This document shows positions 33,714-43,711 of a stretch of DNA of 64,000 nt, in pieces. Position 1 is the first letter of the stretch. The number at the start of each line of letters is the position of its first letter. The notes beneath the pieces were generated by a model. The model had not been told where the DNA came from, did no database searches, and worked only from the letters and a program-made list of their open reading frames with translations. The position numbers and the translations under genes are program-made. The stretch is from an uncultured Faecalicatena sp. Its GTDB lineage: Bacteria; Bacillota; Clostridia; Lachnospirales; Lachnospiraceae. Where the stretch lies: the NCBI GenBank assembly GCA_948468385.1, contig CAOKHZ010000014.1, forward strand, positions 50,799 to 114,798. Reading direction: 5' to 3'.

Positions 33714-34640
33714 TTACTCTTCATCAAAATACACTTCCACGTCTCCGATTCCGCATTCAATCTTCATCTTTTTCGTGGCACCCCCGTTTTTAATTTCCTT
33801 CGTGCTTCCCAGCCCGCTATAATAATTGGAACCCACGCTCAACTCGCCGATTCCGCAATCCAACTGGTACTCATAATCAGACTCCGCGCCATCGTCATTA
33901 AACGTGACAGAACCGATTCCGCACTCGATTTCTATCTTGTCGTGCACCGTGCCGGTCAGCACCGCTTCTCCCGTCCCGCATGACACCTCGACCTTCTCGG
34001 CTTCGAATTGCCCGACGTACACCGACCCGGCACCAACCTGGATGTCCAATTCATGTGCGTACACGTTTTCCACGTTCAAAGACCCCGCGCCAATCTCTAA
34101 CGAGACCTCTTTAAACTGGGTTCCTGCCGGAATCTCTATATAAAGGGTCCCGCAATAAGCCACGTTTTTCAGCCAGTTTTCAAGTGAATTACTATCCTCC
34201 GTCTTTATTTTGAGTTTCCCGCCGTCACAAGACACCGAAATGGCGTCACGCAGCTTCGTTGGCACGTCTATGAAATTTACGAACGTGTCGTTCCTATCCC
34301 CTTCCACCACGCCGACTTCCATCGCCGGGACTTCCACTTCCAACTCATTTATCCCGTCATAAGAATGGGTTTCACTCACATAGTCATCACCATACTCGAG
34401 GCAATCCACGCCATAGTCCACGTCATGCTCCTTATGATGCGACCGCCCGTATGCACCTTCCGCAGTGTCTTGAACCATAATTTCAAGTTCCCTCAAACGT
34501 TCGTAGCCGCCGGCATTATAAAAGAGTTCATCCACTTCTCTAGGCGAGGCTCCCATGATATAGCCCGCCGCCATGAACACCAGACCCACGCCCGCGATGG
34601 AAAATGAAATCGTAAGAATCAACTTCCACACCTTTTTCAT
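33714..34640 (-). CDS. DUF4097 (LiaG-like) envelope protein
   Basis: A 308-residue membrane-anchored protein: one N-terminal helix (about 4-28), then a soluble region ending in the repetitive beta-solenoid-like DUF4097 domain (about 150-305). The strands alternate motifs such as LEIGAGSLNVENV, IQVGAGSVYVGQ, IECGIGSVTF and IECGIGDVEVYF. Such proteins accompany envelope stress regulators (LiaG-like), but their function is unclear. The start is set at MKKVWKLI with GGAGG 12 bases upstream; an ATG eight codons earlier lies ahead of that site. Its start is 4 bases after the DUF1700 stop, so the genes are cotranscribed. Confidence 0.88.
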   Translation of the reverse strand: MKKVWKLILTISFSIAGVGLVFMAAGYIMGASPREVDELFYNAGGYERLRELEIMVQDTAEGAYGRSHHKEHDVDYGVDCLEYGDDYVSETHSYDGINELEVEVPAMEVGVVEGDRNDTFVNFIDVPTKLRDAISVSCDGGKLKIKTEDSNSLENWLKNVAYCGTLYIEIPAGTQFKEVSLEIGAGSLNVENVYAHELDIQVGAGSVYVGQFEAEKVEVSCGTGEAVLTGTVHDKIEIECGIGSVTFNDDGAESDYEYQLDCGIGELSVGSNYYSGLGSTKEIKNGGATKKMKIECGIGDVEVYFDEE

Positions 34641-34644
34641 GGCC

Positions 34645-35652
34645 TCATGCCGCCTCCTTTCCATAGAAAATCCCTCTCACCAGGTTCACGACAAACCGAA
34701 ACACCGCCGGATAAACCACCATGCACAGTTTTACCATCAAAATGGTAAGCGCGACTCCCAGCCCTATCAATAAAAACCCGACTCCCATTACCAGTATCGC
34801 CGACGCGAACATGCTGGCCAATCCACCGATGCCAACCACCAGAACGACAACGCCCGCTACCGCGATTCCCACTCCGGCAAACGCGAAACCAATGAGACAA
34901 CCAAAAATCCCCAGAAGAACTCCCACGATGCCCATGATGCCCCCGAACGCGGCCGGAACCAACCATCCAAACATCCGCAGCACCAGCACCGCGAGCACGA
35001 TAATCATCACGATTTTCAATGGTTTGTTCGTACGCGCCTCGCCGGACGCGCGCCGTCCGTGACCATAACCGCCATTCGCGCCGTAGCCGCCACCTGAACC
35101 ATAACCATCACTTGCGCCATAGCCGTTGCCCGCTCCATAACCATCACTTGTGCCATAGCCGGTTCCCGCTCCATAACGACCGCTCGTACCAGAGCCGCTC
35201 CCTGCGCCGTAGCCGCCACCTTCCTGGCCACGGCCGTCCGCTTCTTGCTTGGCACCCGATCCTTGTGCTCCATTTCCGACTCCCTGCCCATTCGTAGTAT
35301 ATGACGTTTCACGATAAGAATACGCGTTTTCCTCTCTATGCGCCTTCTCTTCCTCACGCCTTTTTTGTGGAGGGTTTTCCCTGCACGCCGGACGTTTCTT
35401 CTCGTCAAACCTTACATCCGTATAACCAGTCTCCGTAAACTCGCCGCTTTCCCTGCTGCCCTCCTTTGAATCCGTCCAGATGATGGATGCCACTTTCTCC
35501 GGGCTTCCCAGTTCCTTGATTACGTTTCCCTCGTTCTCGGGACCGGCATCCTCAAAATAATTCTCATAATATTGCAGTGCTTCCTCCCTCTCTTCTTCCG
35601 GGATGCTGACCAGCAACTTTCTTAGCTCTGCCATAAATTCCGACCGATTCAT
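34645..35652 (-). CDS. DUF1700 membrane protein with Gly/Tyr-rich linker
   Basis: A 335-residue protein. The N-terminal DUF1700 domain (1-60: MNRSEFMAELRKLL, ALQYYENYFEDAG) is followed by a charged linker and a Gly-Tyr-rich repeat tract (about 145-200: units such as GYGAGNGYGASD). A C-terminal region of four or more hydrophobic segments follows (about 212-330). DUF1700 proteins pair with PadR regulators and DUF4097 proteins. The ATG overlaps the PadR stop (ATGA). The repeat tract is coded by near-identical short DNA units and probably varies in length between strains, which is inference. Confidence 0.88.
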   Translation of the reverse strand: MNRSEFMAELRKLLVSIPEEEREEALQYYENYFEDAGPENEGNVIKELGSPEKVASIIWTDSKEGSRESGEFTETGYTDVRFDEKKRPACRENPPQKRREEEKAHREENAYSYRETSYTTNGQGVGNGAQGSGAKQEADGRGQEGGGYGAGSGSGTSGRYGAGTGYGTSDGYGAGNGYGASDGYGSGGGYGANGGYGHGRRASGEARTNKPLKIVMIIVLAVLVLRMFGWLVPAAFGGIMGIVGVLLGIFGCLIGFAFAGVGIAVAGVVVLVVGIGGLASMFASAILVMGVGFLLIGLGVALTILMVKLCMVVYPAVFRFVVNLVRGIFYGKEAA

Positions 35653-35972
35653 ACAGTCGCACCTCCCTCAAAAATTTCTTGTATCTTCTTCGCGTAATTC
35701 TTCCACTCTATTTTATACAAATTGAGCTGTGCCATTCCTTTTTCCGTCACCTTGTAATATCTTCGGTTCCTCCCGTCACACTGCAAGTCATATACCTCCA
35801 GGCATTCCTCCTTCTGCAGACGTCTCAGAACCGGGTACAATGTTGACTCGGACACGTCCATCGCCTTTCGCACGTCCTGCGTAATCTTGTAACCATATGT
35901 CCCGTCCGTTTCTCTTGATACAATTGCCAACACGATTGCATCCAGCAATGCGGCACCAGTATTAAATATCAT
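35649..35972 (-). CDS. PadR-family transcriptional regulator
   Basis: A 107-residue winged-helix regulator. MIFNTGAALLDAIVLAIV opens the domain, followed by YGYKITQDV, the recognition region SESTLYPVLRRLQKEECLE and the wing RRYYKVTEKG, then a dimerisation helix. The start is fixed by GGAGGTGATTAC immediately upstream; the longer frame has no such site. It is first in the padR-DUF1700-DUF4097 operon, and a palindrome overlapping its own -10 box suggests autorepression. The inducer is unknown; relatives sense envelope-active compounds. Confidence 0.93.
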   Translation of the reverse strand: MIFNTGAALLDAIVLAIVSRETDGTYGYKITQDVRKAMDVSESTLYPVLRRLQKEECLEVYDLQCDGRNRRYYKVTEKGMAQLNLYKIEWKNYAKKIQEIFEGGATV

Positions 35973-36064
35973 GTAATCACCTCCATAAGATTCTGCCTCC
36001 CTGCCGCCATACGTTACCATTCCCGATAACCATCTTTGAACTTCGCAATATTGTTTTGTCTCCC

Positions 36065-36095
36065 ATATTATATGTCGTATAATATTGTTTGTCAA
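36065..36095 (-). promoter_or_regulatory. padR operon promoter with overlapping operator
   Basis: Perfect consensus promoter on the minus strand: TTGACA (36090-36095), 17 bp, TATAAT (36067-36072). A perfect 8-bp inverted repeat, ATATTATA and TATAATAT, with a 5-bp spacer (36065-36085) overlaps the -10 box and is a likely PadR operator. Confidence 0.85.
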
Positions 36096-36171
36096 TATAT
36101 TATTATGGAAAATTTCCTAAAGAAATTCAAAAGTCATTATGCCGGAGCGTTTTTCGTAGATTTGAGATTTA

Positions 36172-36441
36172 TTATAGATTTGACAAATGGAACGCCAATA
36201 TCAATTCCACGACCAAAAGAATCGGAACGCCGAACCTGAATTTCGGCTTCCTTGTTTTATGCCGAAACACATGCATTCCGGCCAACGCTCCTGCCGCCCC
36301 GCCAATCACGGCCAGGCCCAGAAGCGTTGCCTCCGAAATCCGCCACAAATGCTTGACGGCGCGCCGCTTATCCGCGCCGAAAGCAAAAAAGGCGACCAAA
36401 TTGATTCCCGCCAGATAACACAAAACCACCGTGTTCCACAT
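36172..36441 (-). CDS. DUF1294 small membrane protein
   Basis: An 89-residue membrane protein: an N-terminal helix (MWNTVVLCYLAGINLVAFFAF), the conserved GADKRRA and WRISEATLL block, a second helix rich in Gly/Ala, then HVFRHKTRKPKFRFGVP and a last helix. This is the DUF1294 pattern; its function is not known. The start follows GGGGGGAG by 6 bases; a longer frame overlaps addA and is rejected. It is downstream of addA on the same strand (gap about 80 bases). Confidence 0.9.
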   Translation of the reverse strand: MWNTVVLCYLAGINLVAFFAFGADKRRAVKHLWRISEATLLGLAVIGGAAGALAGMHVFRHKTRKPKFRFGVPILLVVELILAFHLSNL

Positions 36442-36524
36442 CTTCCACTCCCCCCAAAAATTACGTTTTATTACCGCGGGCAAGACCGATGCAAGACGCA
36501 GGCCTGCCGCTAGGAACTCATTTC

Positions 36525-39500
36525 TCACAATCGGATTTCTTCTTTCAGCGTGAACGAATATATCCACTTTTCCTTTACCGGCTTTTCCAAAAGCCGGTAA
36601 AGCGCCTTCGCGTAATAATCCAGCTGGGCATGGTATTTCTCGACCAGGTCGGCGGCCTTTCGTACCTTGTCCGTCTTATAATCCAAAAGCACCAGGCCGT
36701 CCTCTTCCTCAAAATACACGTCGATGATTCCCTGGACGAGAATCATCTCATCCCCGCCCGTGCCGTCTCCCATAGCGGCGTCATTTCCCGTCGCATCTTC
36801 TTCGGAATACACCTCACTTGCGGGCACGCCAAGCACGAACGGTTGCTCTTTGAACAGCGTACCCGCGACCGCCGCCCGTCTCATTCGCCTTCCACTCTCG
36901 CAATTTAAAAATCCAAGAATGTCCGACAACTGAATACATTCTGCCATTTCCGGCGCCATGCGCCCCTCGTCCACCAGCCCGTCAATCGTTTCCTTCAGCA
37001 TGCCCTCGTCATAAGCGCAAGCGAAGTCCAAAAGCTCCAGAAGCCTATGGTAGGCGGTTCCACGCGACGCCCCGGTCATTTCTTCCTCTTCTTTTAAAAA
37101 TTGGGGAAGCAAAGGAACCACCTCCGGCTCCTCGATTAGGATTTCTCCGCCCTCCTCTTCCAGGTAGGCATGTTTTTTGAGTTCCGACACCGTGAATTTC
37201 AGCTTTCGACGCCCCTCCTTTTCATAAGGATAAGAAAAAGAAAATTGCTCTTCAAGTCGTGAACGCAGCGCCGCATCGTAAACCTTCGAGACGTCCCAAT
37301 TCTCCAGTACGTCCCGCGCCCACGCGTCCGCATGCATTTCCGCAGCCTCGTCAATCAACAAATCCCCCGGCGTGCAAACGCAAACGGAAATGGACTCATC
37401 CATAAACGCCGCCGGAAGAAGCCAGTCCATGTATTGCTTTGCCGAATATAGCTCATAAAACGGAAACGCCTTGCCCTCCAAGTCAATCTCCCCGGACAAT
37501 TTGCGTTTCTCGTCCAAATACTTTGTATCCTTGATTTCACCCGTCAAAATCAGCTTTTCCTTCGCCCGCGTCATCGCCACGTACAGAACCCGAAGCTCCT
37601 CTCCAAGATTTTCCAGCTTCGTCTCGTGCTTGATGATTTTTTTCAACAACGTCGGCACCTTCGTGCGCCGCTCCAAATCAATGCAATCCAATCCCACGCC
37701 CCACTCCGGATGGATGACCATGGCGCTTCTTATGTCCTGCATGTTGAACTGCTTTCCCATCCCGCAAACGAACACGATGGGAAATTCCAGCCCCTTGCTC
37801 TTGTGAATGCTCATAATCCGCACCGTATCGGACTGTTCGTCGGCAATGCTGGCCTCCCCGAAATCCACGTCATATTTTTTTAGCTGCTCAATATAACGGA
37901 TAAAATGAAACAGCCCCTTGTAGCTCGTCTTCTCAAACGCGGCCGCCTTTTCCACCAGCATTTCCACGTTCGCCAAACGCTGCCGGCCTCCCGGCATCGC
38001 CGTGATATAAAGCCCGTAGCCAGTCTCCTCGAGAATCTTCCACAAAAGCTCGTGAATCGGCGTATACGGGACCATTTCGCGAAAATGTGCCAAAGTGGCA
38101 TAAAACTCCCGTAAAACGCGGCGCGTGTCGGATCGCGTGTCCCCGGGCGCGTCATCCGTCCCTTCCCTTATCCCCGCGAATTTTTCCGCCGCCTCGAAAA
38201 ACGTCCCGTCTTGGCAAGCCACGCGAATTTCCGACAATTGCCGGGCGGAAAGTCCCACAAACGGGGACGTAAGCACAGATGCCAACGGCACGTCCTGCCG
38301 CTGGTTTTCCAGAAGCTGCAAGTAATTCAACAGCACGCCGACCTCGTAAACTTCAAAATATCCTTCCCTGCTGCTCGCGTAAACGGGAACCCCCGCATCC
38401 GTCAATTCCTGCACAAACACGTCCGACCACCCCTTGACGCTGCGCGTCAAAATCACGATGTCTTGATAACGCGCCCGGCGAAAGGCATTCGCATCCTTGT
38501 CCCACACCTCGTGCGTCGCCACCAGCTCCTTGATGCGCCTGGCCACCATGCGGGCTTCCCACTGTCTGCCGGAAGCCGCTTGTCGCCCCTCGTCGCCCAT
38601 CTTATCCTGGCTCGTGTCCAAAATCCACAATTCTGTCCGGTTTGCCGACGTGCCATCCTCCAAGACGAGCGGTTCATACGCCGCCCCCAGACGCAGCGCC
38701 GCCTGCTCGTCATACGTGATGCCGCCCAGACTCTTTTGCATGATTCGGAAAAACACGTCGTTCACGCTGTCAAGCACCTCGCTCCGACTACGAAAGTTGC
38801 GGTGCAGGTCAATCCGCTGTTTCACGCCGTCCTCTGTCGGATACGTGTCGTATTTTTCCATGAACAGCTCCGGCCTGGACAAGCGGAACCGATAAATACT
38901 TTGCTTCACGTCGCCCACCATGAAAATATTGTAATTGTTGCATTCCATGCCCGACACGCTGGTCAAAATCGCCTCCTGTATCAGGTTGCTGTCCTGGTAC
39001 TCGTCTATCATCACCTCGTAAAACTGCTTCTGGTACTCCCCCGCCACGGCGGACGGCACAAGCTCCCCGTCCTGCTCGCGCACGAGGATTTGAAAGGCGA
39101 ACTGCTCCATGTCGCCAAAATCAATCATGCCCCGACTCTTCTTCTTTTCCGCGAACGCGTCCGCGAACCTTCGCACCAGGCCGACAAACGTCTGCATGAG
39201 AGCCAACGTCGCTTCCATGTCCTCCCGCATCGTCTCCGGATTTTCATAAAAGCAAAATTCCACCAGTTCTTTTACTTGTTTCTTGGCCCGGTCCCGGATT
39301 TTTTTCACCTCTTCCCGCCTCTCTGCAGAAACCGCGTCATCCTTTTTACTCGACAACGTCTTCCATTTCAATGTCTTGACGCGGGAATACATTTTCGAAA
39401 AATCCCCCGCCCTCTCCACTTCCGAGAGCATTTCGAGGTCGGATTGCAGCATCGGCAAATACATATAGGGACCGTCCGCCGCCTCGCAGATTTCCACCGC

Positions 39501-40277
39501 CCCCTGCAAAATCTGACATGCGTCGTGCAAATACCCAGCGGCCACCTGCCCCGCCCTCTCCCAGACGTCCCACGGCCACCCGGCCGCAAGGCGCGACGTG
39601 TCATCTGGTCGGTCGACTGCCGGGCGCGGCGCGTCATCTGGTTGGTCAACCGCCGGGCGCGACGCGTCATTCATCCCGCGATACCGTTCCACGCAACTTT
39701 CCAACCATTTCTCCGGCTGCGGGTAACTGCGCGAATATTCATACAATTCCAGTACCAGTCCCTCCAGATTGCGGTCATTGCGCCCGCCGCCCAGCTTTTC
39801 CACTAGTTCCAAAAAGGCTGTTTCCCCCTCCACGTAGCACGCCTCCAGCACTTCGGCCAGAACGTCCTGCTTTAACAGCTTTAATTCCCCCTCCTCCGCG
39901 ATGCGAAAGCCGGGATCCAAGTCAATCACATGGAAATATTCGCGGATGACGTTCAGGCAAAACCCATGAATGGTCGTGATATGCGCGCTGTGGATCAGCG
40001 TCGCCTGCCTCTGCAAATGCACGTCGCCCGGACGCTTTTCCAGGGCATTTTCAATCGCCATGCGAATCCGTTCCTTCATCTCGGAGGCGGCGGCTTCCGT
40101 AAACGTCACGATTAAGAGGCGGTCTACGTCCAACGGGGACTCCGGATCCGTCAGCATCCGAATGATACGCTCGACCAGCACCGCCGTCTTGCCCGAACCG
40201 GCAGCGGCAGAGACTAAAATATTGCGGTTTCGCAATTCAATTACTTTTTTCTGTTCCTCGGTCCATTTAACTCCCAT
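36525..40277 (-). CDS. addA: AddAB helicase-nuclease subunit A
   Basis: A 1250-residue UvrD-like helicase with C-terminal nuclease, the AddA subunit of the AddAB complex that resects double-strand breaks for recombination. Visible motifs are Walker A SAAAGSGKTAV (about 23-33), the helicase motif VMIDEYQDSN, the QSIYRFRLS block, VRIMSIHKSKGLEFP, LRVLYVAMTRAKE, and the nuclease site LVLLDYKTDKV near the C-terminus. The start overlaps addB by 11 bases and follows GGGAGG. An unusual insertion of about 33 residues (three 11-residue repeats of the type RPAVDxPDD) lies near residues 204-236. Confidence 0.96.
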   Translation of the reverse strand: MGVKWTEEQKKVIELRNRNILVSAAAGSGKTAVLVERIIRMLTDPESPLDVDRLLIVTFTEAAASEMKERIRMAIENALEKRPGDVHLQRQATLIHSAHITTIHGFCLNVIREYFHVIDLDPGFRIAEEGELKLLKQDVLAEVLEACYVEGETAFLELVEKLGGGRNDRNLEGLVLELYEYSRSYPQPEKWLESCVERYRGMNDASRPAVDQPDDAPRPAVDRPDDTSRLAAGWPWDVWERAGQVAAGYLHDACQILQGAVEICEAADGPYMYLPMLQSDLEMLSEVERAGDFSKMYSRVKTLKWKTLSSKKDDAVSAERREEVKKIRDRAKKQVKELVEFCFYENPETMREDMEATLALMQTFVGLVRRFADAFAEKKKSRGMIDFGDMEQFAFQILVREQDGELVPSAVAGEYQKQFYEVMIDEYQDSNLIQEAILTSVSGMECNNYNIFMVGDVKQSIYRFRLSRPELFMEKYDTYPTEDGVKQRIDLHRNFRSRSEVLDSVNDVFFRIMQKSLGGITYDEQAALRLGAAYEPLVLEDGTSANRTELWILDTSQDKMGDEGRQAASGRQWEARMVARRIKELVATHEVWDKDANAFRRARYQDIVILTRSVKGWSDVFVQELTDAGVPVYASSREGYFEVYEVGVLLNYLQLLENQRQDVPLASVLTSPFVGLSARQLSEIRVACQDGTFFEAAEKFAGIREGTDDAPGDTRSDTRRVLREFYATLAHFREMVPYTPIHELLWKILEETGYGLYITAMPGGRQRLANVEMLVEKAAAFEKTSYKGLFHFIRYIEQLKKYDVDFGEASIADEQSDTVRIMSIHKSKGLEFPIVFVCGMGKQFNMQDIRSAMVIHPEWGVGLDCIDLERRTKVPTLLKKIIKHETKLENLGEELRVLYVAMTRAKEKLILTGEIKDTKYLDEKRKLSGEIDLEGKAFPFYELYSAKQYMDWLLPAAFMDESISVCVCTPGDLLIDEAAEMHADAWARDVLENWDVSKVYDAALRSRLEEQFSFSYPYEKEGRRKLKFTVSELKKHAYLEEEGGEILIEEPEVVPLLPQFLKEEEEMTGASRGTAYHRLLELLDFACAYDEGMLKETIDGLVDEGRMAPEMAECIQLSDILGFLNCESGRRMRRAAVAGTLFKEQPFVLGVPASEVYSEEDATGNDAAMGDGTGGDEMILVQGIIDVYFEEEDGLVLLDYKTDKVRKAADLVEKYHAQLDYYAKALYRLLEKPVKEKWIYSFTLKEEIRL
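39568..39666. repeat. 33-bp tandem repeats inside addA
   Basis: Three units of 33 bp (39568-39600 decayed, 39601-39633 and 39634-39666 nearly identical), each adding 11 residues in frame (RPAVDRPDD-like) to AddA. Confidence 0.8.
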
Positions 40278-43200
40278 CTATTTCCTCCCTGATTCGCTCC
40301 ATCACTTCCTCGCGGGTATATTTTTCCAATCCCCGATACTCGCACCCGGAAATACGCGCGTCAAAGCCGCACACCGCCCGATAGGCACAATAATCACAAG
40401 CGGTATTCCCCCCCAACTCATAAGGGCTTGCCGCCGCCTCCCCCGCCGCCATGCGCTCCTTCAATTCCCGTTCCTTCTTTTTCGTATATTCCAAAAAGAG
40501 GGCGAACTCTTCCGGCGAAAGCACTTTCGAGAATTTGTTTAGGCTGCCGTCCTTGTTCCGGCCAAAAGGCAAAAGGGCAGACATCCCTTCCACGCCGCGC
40601 TGCAGGTGCGCAAGCGCCCCCTCGTCCGCGTTCATCAGGCCGTCCAGCTTCAACTCCTTCAAAATCTTCTGCTCTACCGCCGCGTCGTCGTTCTCCCGCT
40701 CGACAATCGGATCGTGCATCCGATAATAAAACACGCCCGCCGGGACGACTTCCTTCATTTGCCCAACGCTCCGCCCGTCATCCCGGACGCCGTCTTGTCG
40801 TTCCAACTTGCGTTCTTCCAACTGTAACGCCGCGTTCAAGTACACCGGCAGCTGCATCTGCAAGCCATGATAAAACGCCGTGATGTCAAAGCTTTTCATC
40901 CCTGTCTTATAGTCCGTCACCTTCACGTATACCCGCGATTCGTCCTCACAAGTGTCGACACGGTCAATCTTTCCGCTGCCAAACTTTATCTCATAACCAC
41001 TCGGCTTGAAATCCCCCTGCTCCATCTGCTTCGTCAACGCCCAGACCGAGCGGTAAATCAATTGCTTGATGCGCGTGACAAGGTACTCGTTGCGCGCCGT
41101 GGAATAAAGCACCGTGTTCCCATAATCAAGGATGCTTTCCTCAACGCTCTCCTCGATGAACCGTGCGCGCAACTCCTCCGGCATTTCCGTCCACTCCACT
41201 TGTCTTTCATCCGCCTTGCGGGAAAAACGCTCCATCGACTGGTGGGCGATATTTCCCAGATCCATCGCCTCGAACTGGTAAATTTCCCGCTCCGAAAGAC
41301 GCAGGCCATACGTCAGGAAATGGGCGTACGCACAAGATGCAAACCTCTCCAGGCGGGTGACGCTCACACGCTCCAAATCACCATACAAATCCTTTGCATC
41401 CTTGAGACAATCGACATTTCGCTCGTAAAACGCCGCGTCCAAAATGTGCCGCGTGCTCATATGACTTTCCTCGCGCCAATACCACGTATATAGTTCCTTC
41501 CACTGATCGTCCAACCCCAGCACGCGGTTTTGCAGCCCCCCGGCCAGGGCGTACGCGCCCTTCAGCGGGGTCAGTTCCCGTTCGCCCACCGTCTTCCCAT
41601 CTTCGTCATTCACATTCAACAAAGGATACATTCTGCGGATGTCTTGTATCAAATAAGCGGGACGCAATGCCTTCCCGTCGGAAGAAACCTTGCTAAACGT
41701 CAGGAAAAGCCTGTCGGACGGCTTCGTCAGGTTCATATATAAATAAAACTTCTGCACGTAGGCTTTCTCCTTCGCCCCCGGCGACAACGCCATTTTCTTT
41801 TCTGCAAAAGCTTCCCGGTCACGCTCGGACAGAAGGCCGCCTTGTCCGAGGTTTCCAGGCAAAAACACGTCGTTCGCCCCCATGAAAAACAATACCTTCA
41901 AGTGGTTTAGCCGCGTGCGCTCCACGTCCCCGACGACCACCTGATCCATGCTTGGCGGAATCACGCCCACCTTGGCCTCCTCAAGTCCCGCGTCCAAAAG
42001 CTCGCAATACTCTTCCAGGGACATCTTCTCGTCCCCCAAAAGTTCGACAAACTTGTCAAACAATTCGATGACGATACGATACACCTGCGCGTACTCCTTC
42101 GCCAAGGCCAGTTCGCCCTCCCGCAAAAAACGCTCTGAAAGCCTCTGCACCTTTTCCTGCATGTTTTCCCGCACGAGGAACTCGTACAAGGCCGTCGTGA
42201 CGTCCTTCACCGTCTTTTGCCGCTTCTTCAAGATGAACACGAGGGCGTCCACCTTCTCCACGAAGCGCACGCGCAGGCCGTTTAATGCCGCCAGTTCTTC
42301 CTCTTTCGTCGTCTTGTTCTTGCGCGCCCACACGCCTTGCCATTTCTTATAACCCTTAAGTCCCAACGCGAGGCAATAATTTTCCAGCAAATCCACCTCG
42401 TCGTCCATAAACCCGCTCATCCCCGTACGCAGGAAACGAAACACGCTCTCATAGGAGAAATTCTCCGCCGCCATGCAAAGGACGCTGCGCACGTACTCGA
42501 CAAACGCGTTTAGCAAAATGCTTTTCTTGTGGTCGATAAAGACGGGAATGCCAAACGCTTCGCAAGCCTTCTCCATCGGCGCGGCATATACTTCCATGTC
42601 CCCCGCGATTACCGCGACGTCACGATAGCGGTATCCTTTTTCCCGCACCAACTGACGGATTTTGGCAGCCACGAACTCCGCTTCCTCCCGTGGATTTTGC
42701 ACGGCGTGGAGGGAAATGTCATGAGGTTTTTCCTCGTATTTTTTCTGTCCATAACGAAATATTTCCGATTCCAAAAATGCAAGCTCCGCATTGTCCCGGA
42801 AACGCCAGACCGGCTCGTCGTACAAATACACCGGCTCCTCTACCGGCACTTTTTGCTCCCCGGCAATCCTTACCAGCGACGAAGCCATCTCCTTGCTCAA
42901 GGCAAACAGCTGGTACGGATGACGGTAGGTAAACGCGTCTTCCCGTTTATCCATGTCCACCGTGACCACGACCCGTTCGCACACCTTCAACAATTCTCCC
43001 AGAAGACGGTTCTGCACGGGGGTAAAGCCGGTAAATCCGTCCAGCGTCACCACGCTGCCCCATAAAAGCCGAGAATTCGGCACGTTCTCACTCAGAACGT
43101 CCAAAAGTTCCTCCTTGGTAATGTACTTGTCCGCCAAGTACTCCTCAAAGCCCTCGTATACCTTGCGAATGTCCTGCAGTTTATAAGAAAGGTAGCTCTC

Positions 43201-43644
43201 CGGCTCAAGCGTCTCCAAAAAGGCATCCAGCTCTTCAAAGCCGATGCCGTACTGCGTAAACTCGGAAATGACCGACTTTACCTCGCTAATGTAGCCTTGT
43301 TTTTTCAAATTGCCTTTCAGCACCCGCAAGTCTTTCTCGTACGTTCCGGCAATCTTTCGCAAAATCAGGTTCTTGCCCTCGTCGTCCAGCACCCTTCGAG
43401 TCTCCACCCCCGTCTCCTCGAACACGCGGTGCGAAAGCCGTATGAAGCTTAAAACGTCGATATTCATGATGCCGCCGCGCGGGTGCAGCTCGCACAAATC
43501 TTTTTGCGTCTGCATGGTAAACTGCTCCGGCACGAGCACCAGATAATTGCACGACGGATGGGCCATCGATTCCCTGATGACCCACTCGTACAAATGACGG
43601 GACTTTCCAGCCCCCGAATTTCCAAAAATAAACTGTAAGGACAT
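40267..43644 (-). CDS. addB: AddAB helicase-nuclease subunit B
   Basis: A 1125-residue AddB. It has an N-terminal P-loop GNSGAGKSRHLYEW (about 8-21), an inactive-helicase body, and a C-terminal RecB-like nuclease (about 780-1110) with VTDYKTG. The iron-sulphur cluster cysteines are visible: one in FASCAYAHFLTYGL before the nuclease core and three in CDYCAYRAVCGF near the C-terminus. It is the first gene of the addBA pair, with GGGAGG 6 bases ahead of the ATG. The SNF2 helicase gene lies just upstream (about 65 bases). Confidence 0.96.
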   Translation of the reverse strand: MSLQFIFGNSGAGKSRHLYEWVIRESMAHPSCNYLVLVPEQFTMQTQKDLCELHPRGGIMNIDVLSFIRLSHRVFEETGVETRRVLDDEGKNLILRKIAGTYEKDLRVLKGNLKKQGYISEVKSVISEFTQYGIGFEELDAFLETLEPESYLSYKLQDIRKVYEGFEEYLADKYITKEELLDVLSENVPNSRLLWGSVVTLDGFTGFTPVQNRLLGELLKVCERVVVTVDMDKREDAFTYRHPYQLFALSKEMASSLVRIAGEQKVPVEEPVYLYDEPVWRFRDNAELAFLESEIFRYGQKKYEEKPHDISLHAVQNPREEAEFVAAKIRQLVREKGYRYRDVAVIAGDMEVYAAPMEKACEAFGIPVFIDHKKSILLNAFVEYVRSVLCMAAENFSYESVFRFLRTGMSGFMDDEVDLLENYCLALGLKGYKKWQGVWARKNKTTKEEELAALNGLRVRFVEKVDALVFILKKRQKTVKDVTTALYEFLVRENMQEKVQRLSERFLREGELALAKEYAQVYRIVIELFDKFVELLGDEKMSLEEYCELLDAGLEEAKVGVIPPSMDQVVVGDVERTRLNHLKVLFFMGANDVFLPGNLGQGGLLSERDREAFAEKKMALSPGAKEKAYVQKFYLYMNLTKPSDRLFLTFSKVSSDGKALRPAYLIQDIRRMYPLLNVNDEDGKTVGERELTPLKGAYALAGGLQNRVLGLDDQWKELYTWYWREESHMSTRHILDAAFYERNVDCLKDAKDLYGDLERVSVTRLERFASCAYAHFLTYGLRLSEREIYQFEAMDLGNIAHQSMERFSRKADERQVEWTEMPEELRARFIEESVEESILDYGNTVLYSTARNEYLVTRIKQLIYRSVWALTKQMEQGDFKPSGYEIKFGSGKIDRVDTCEDESRVYVKVTDYKTGMKSFDITAFYHGLQMQLPVYLNAALQLEERKLERQDGVRDDGRSVGQMKEVVPAGVFYYRMHDPIVERENDDAAVEQKILKELKLDGLMNADEGALAHLQRGVEGMSALLPFGRNKDGSLNKFSKVLSPEEFALFLEYTKKKERELKERMAAGEAAASPYELGGNTACDYCAYRAVCGFDARISGCEYRGLEKYTREEVMERIREEIDGS

Positions 43645-43711
43645 AATTCCTCCCGTATTTAAATGTTCGGTATCTTGCGAAGCTGCCCGCCCACCTCATG
43701 TAGGTATGCCG

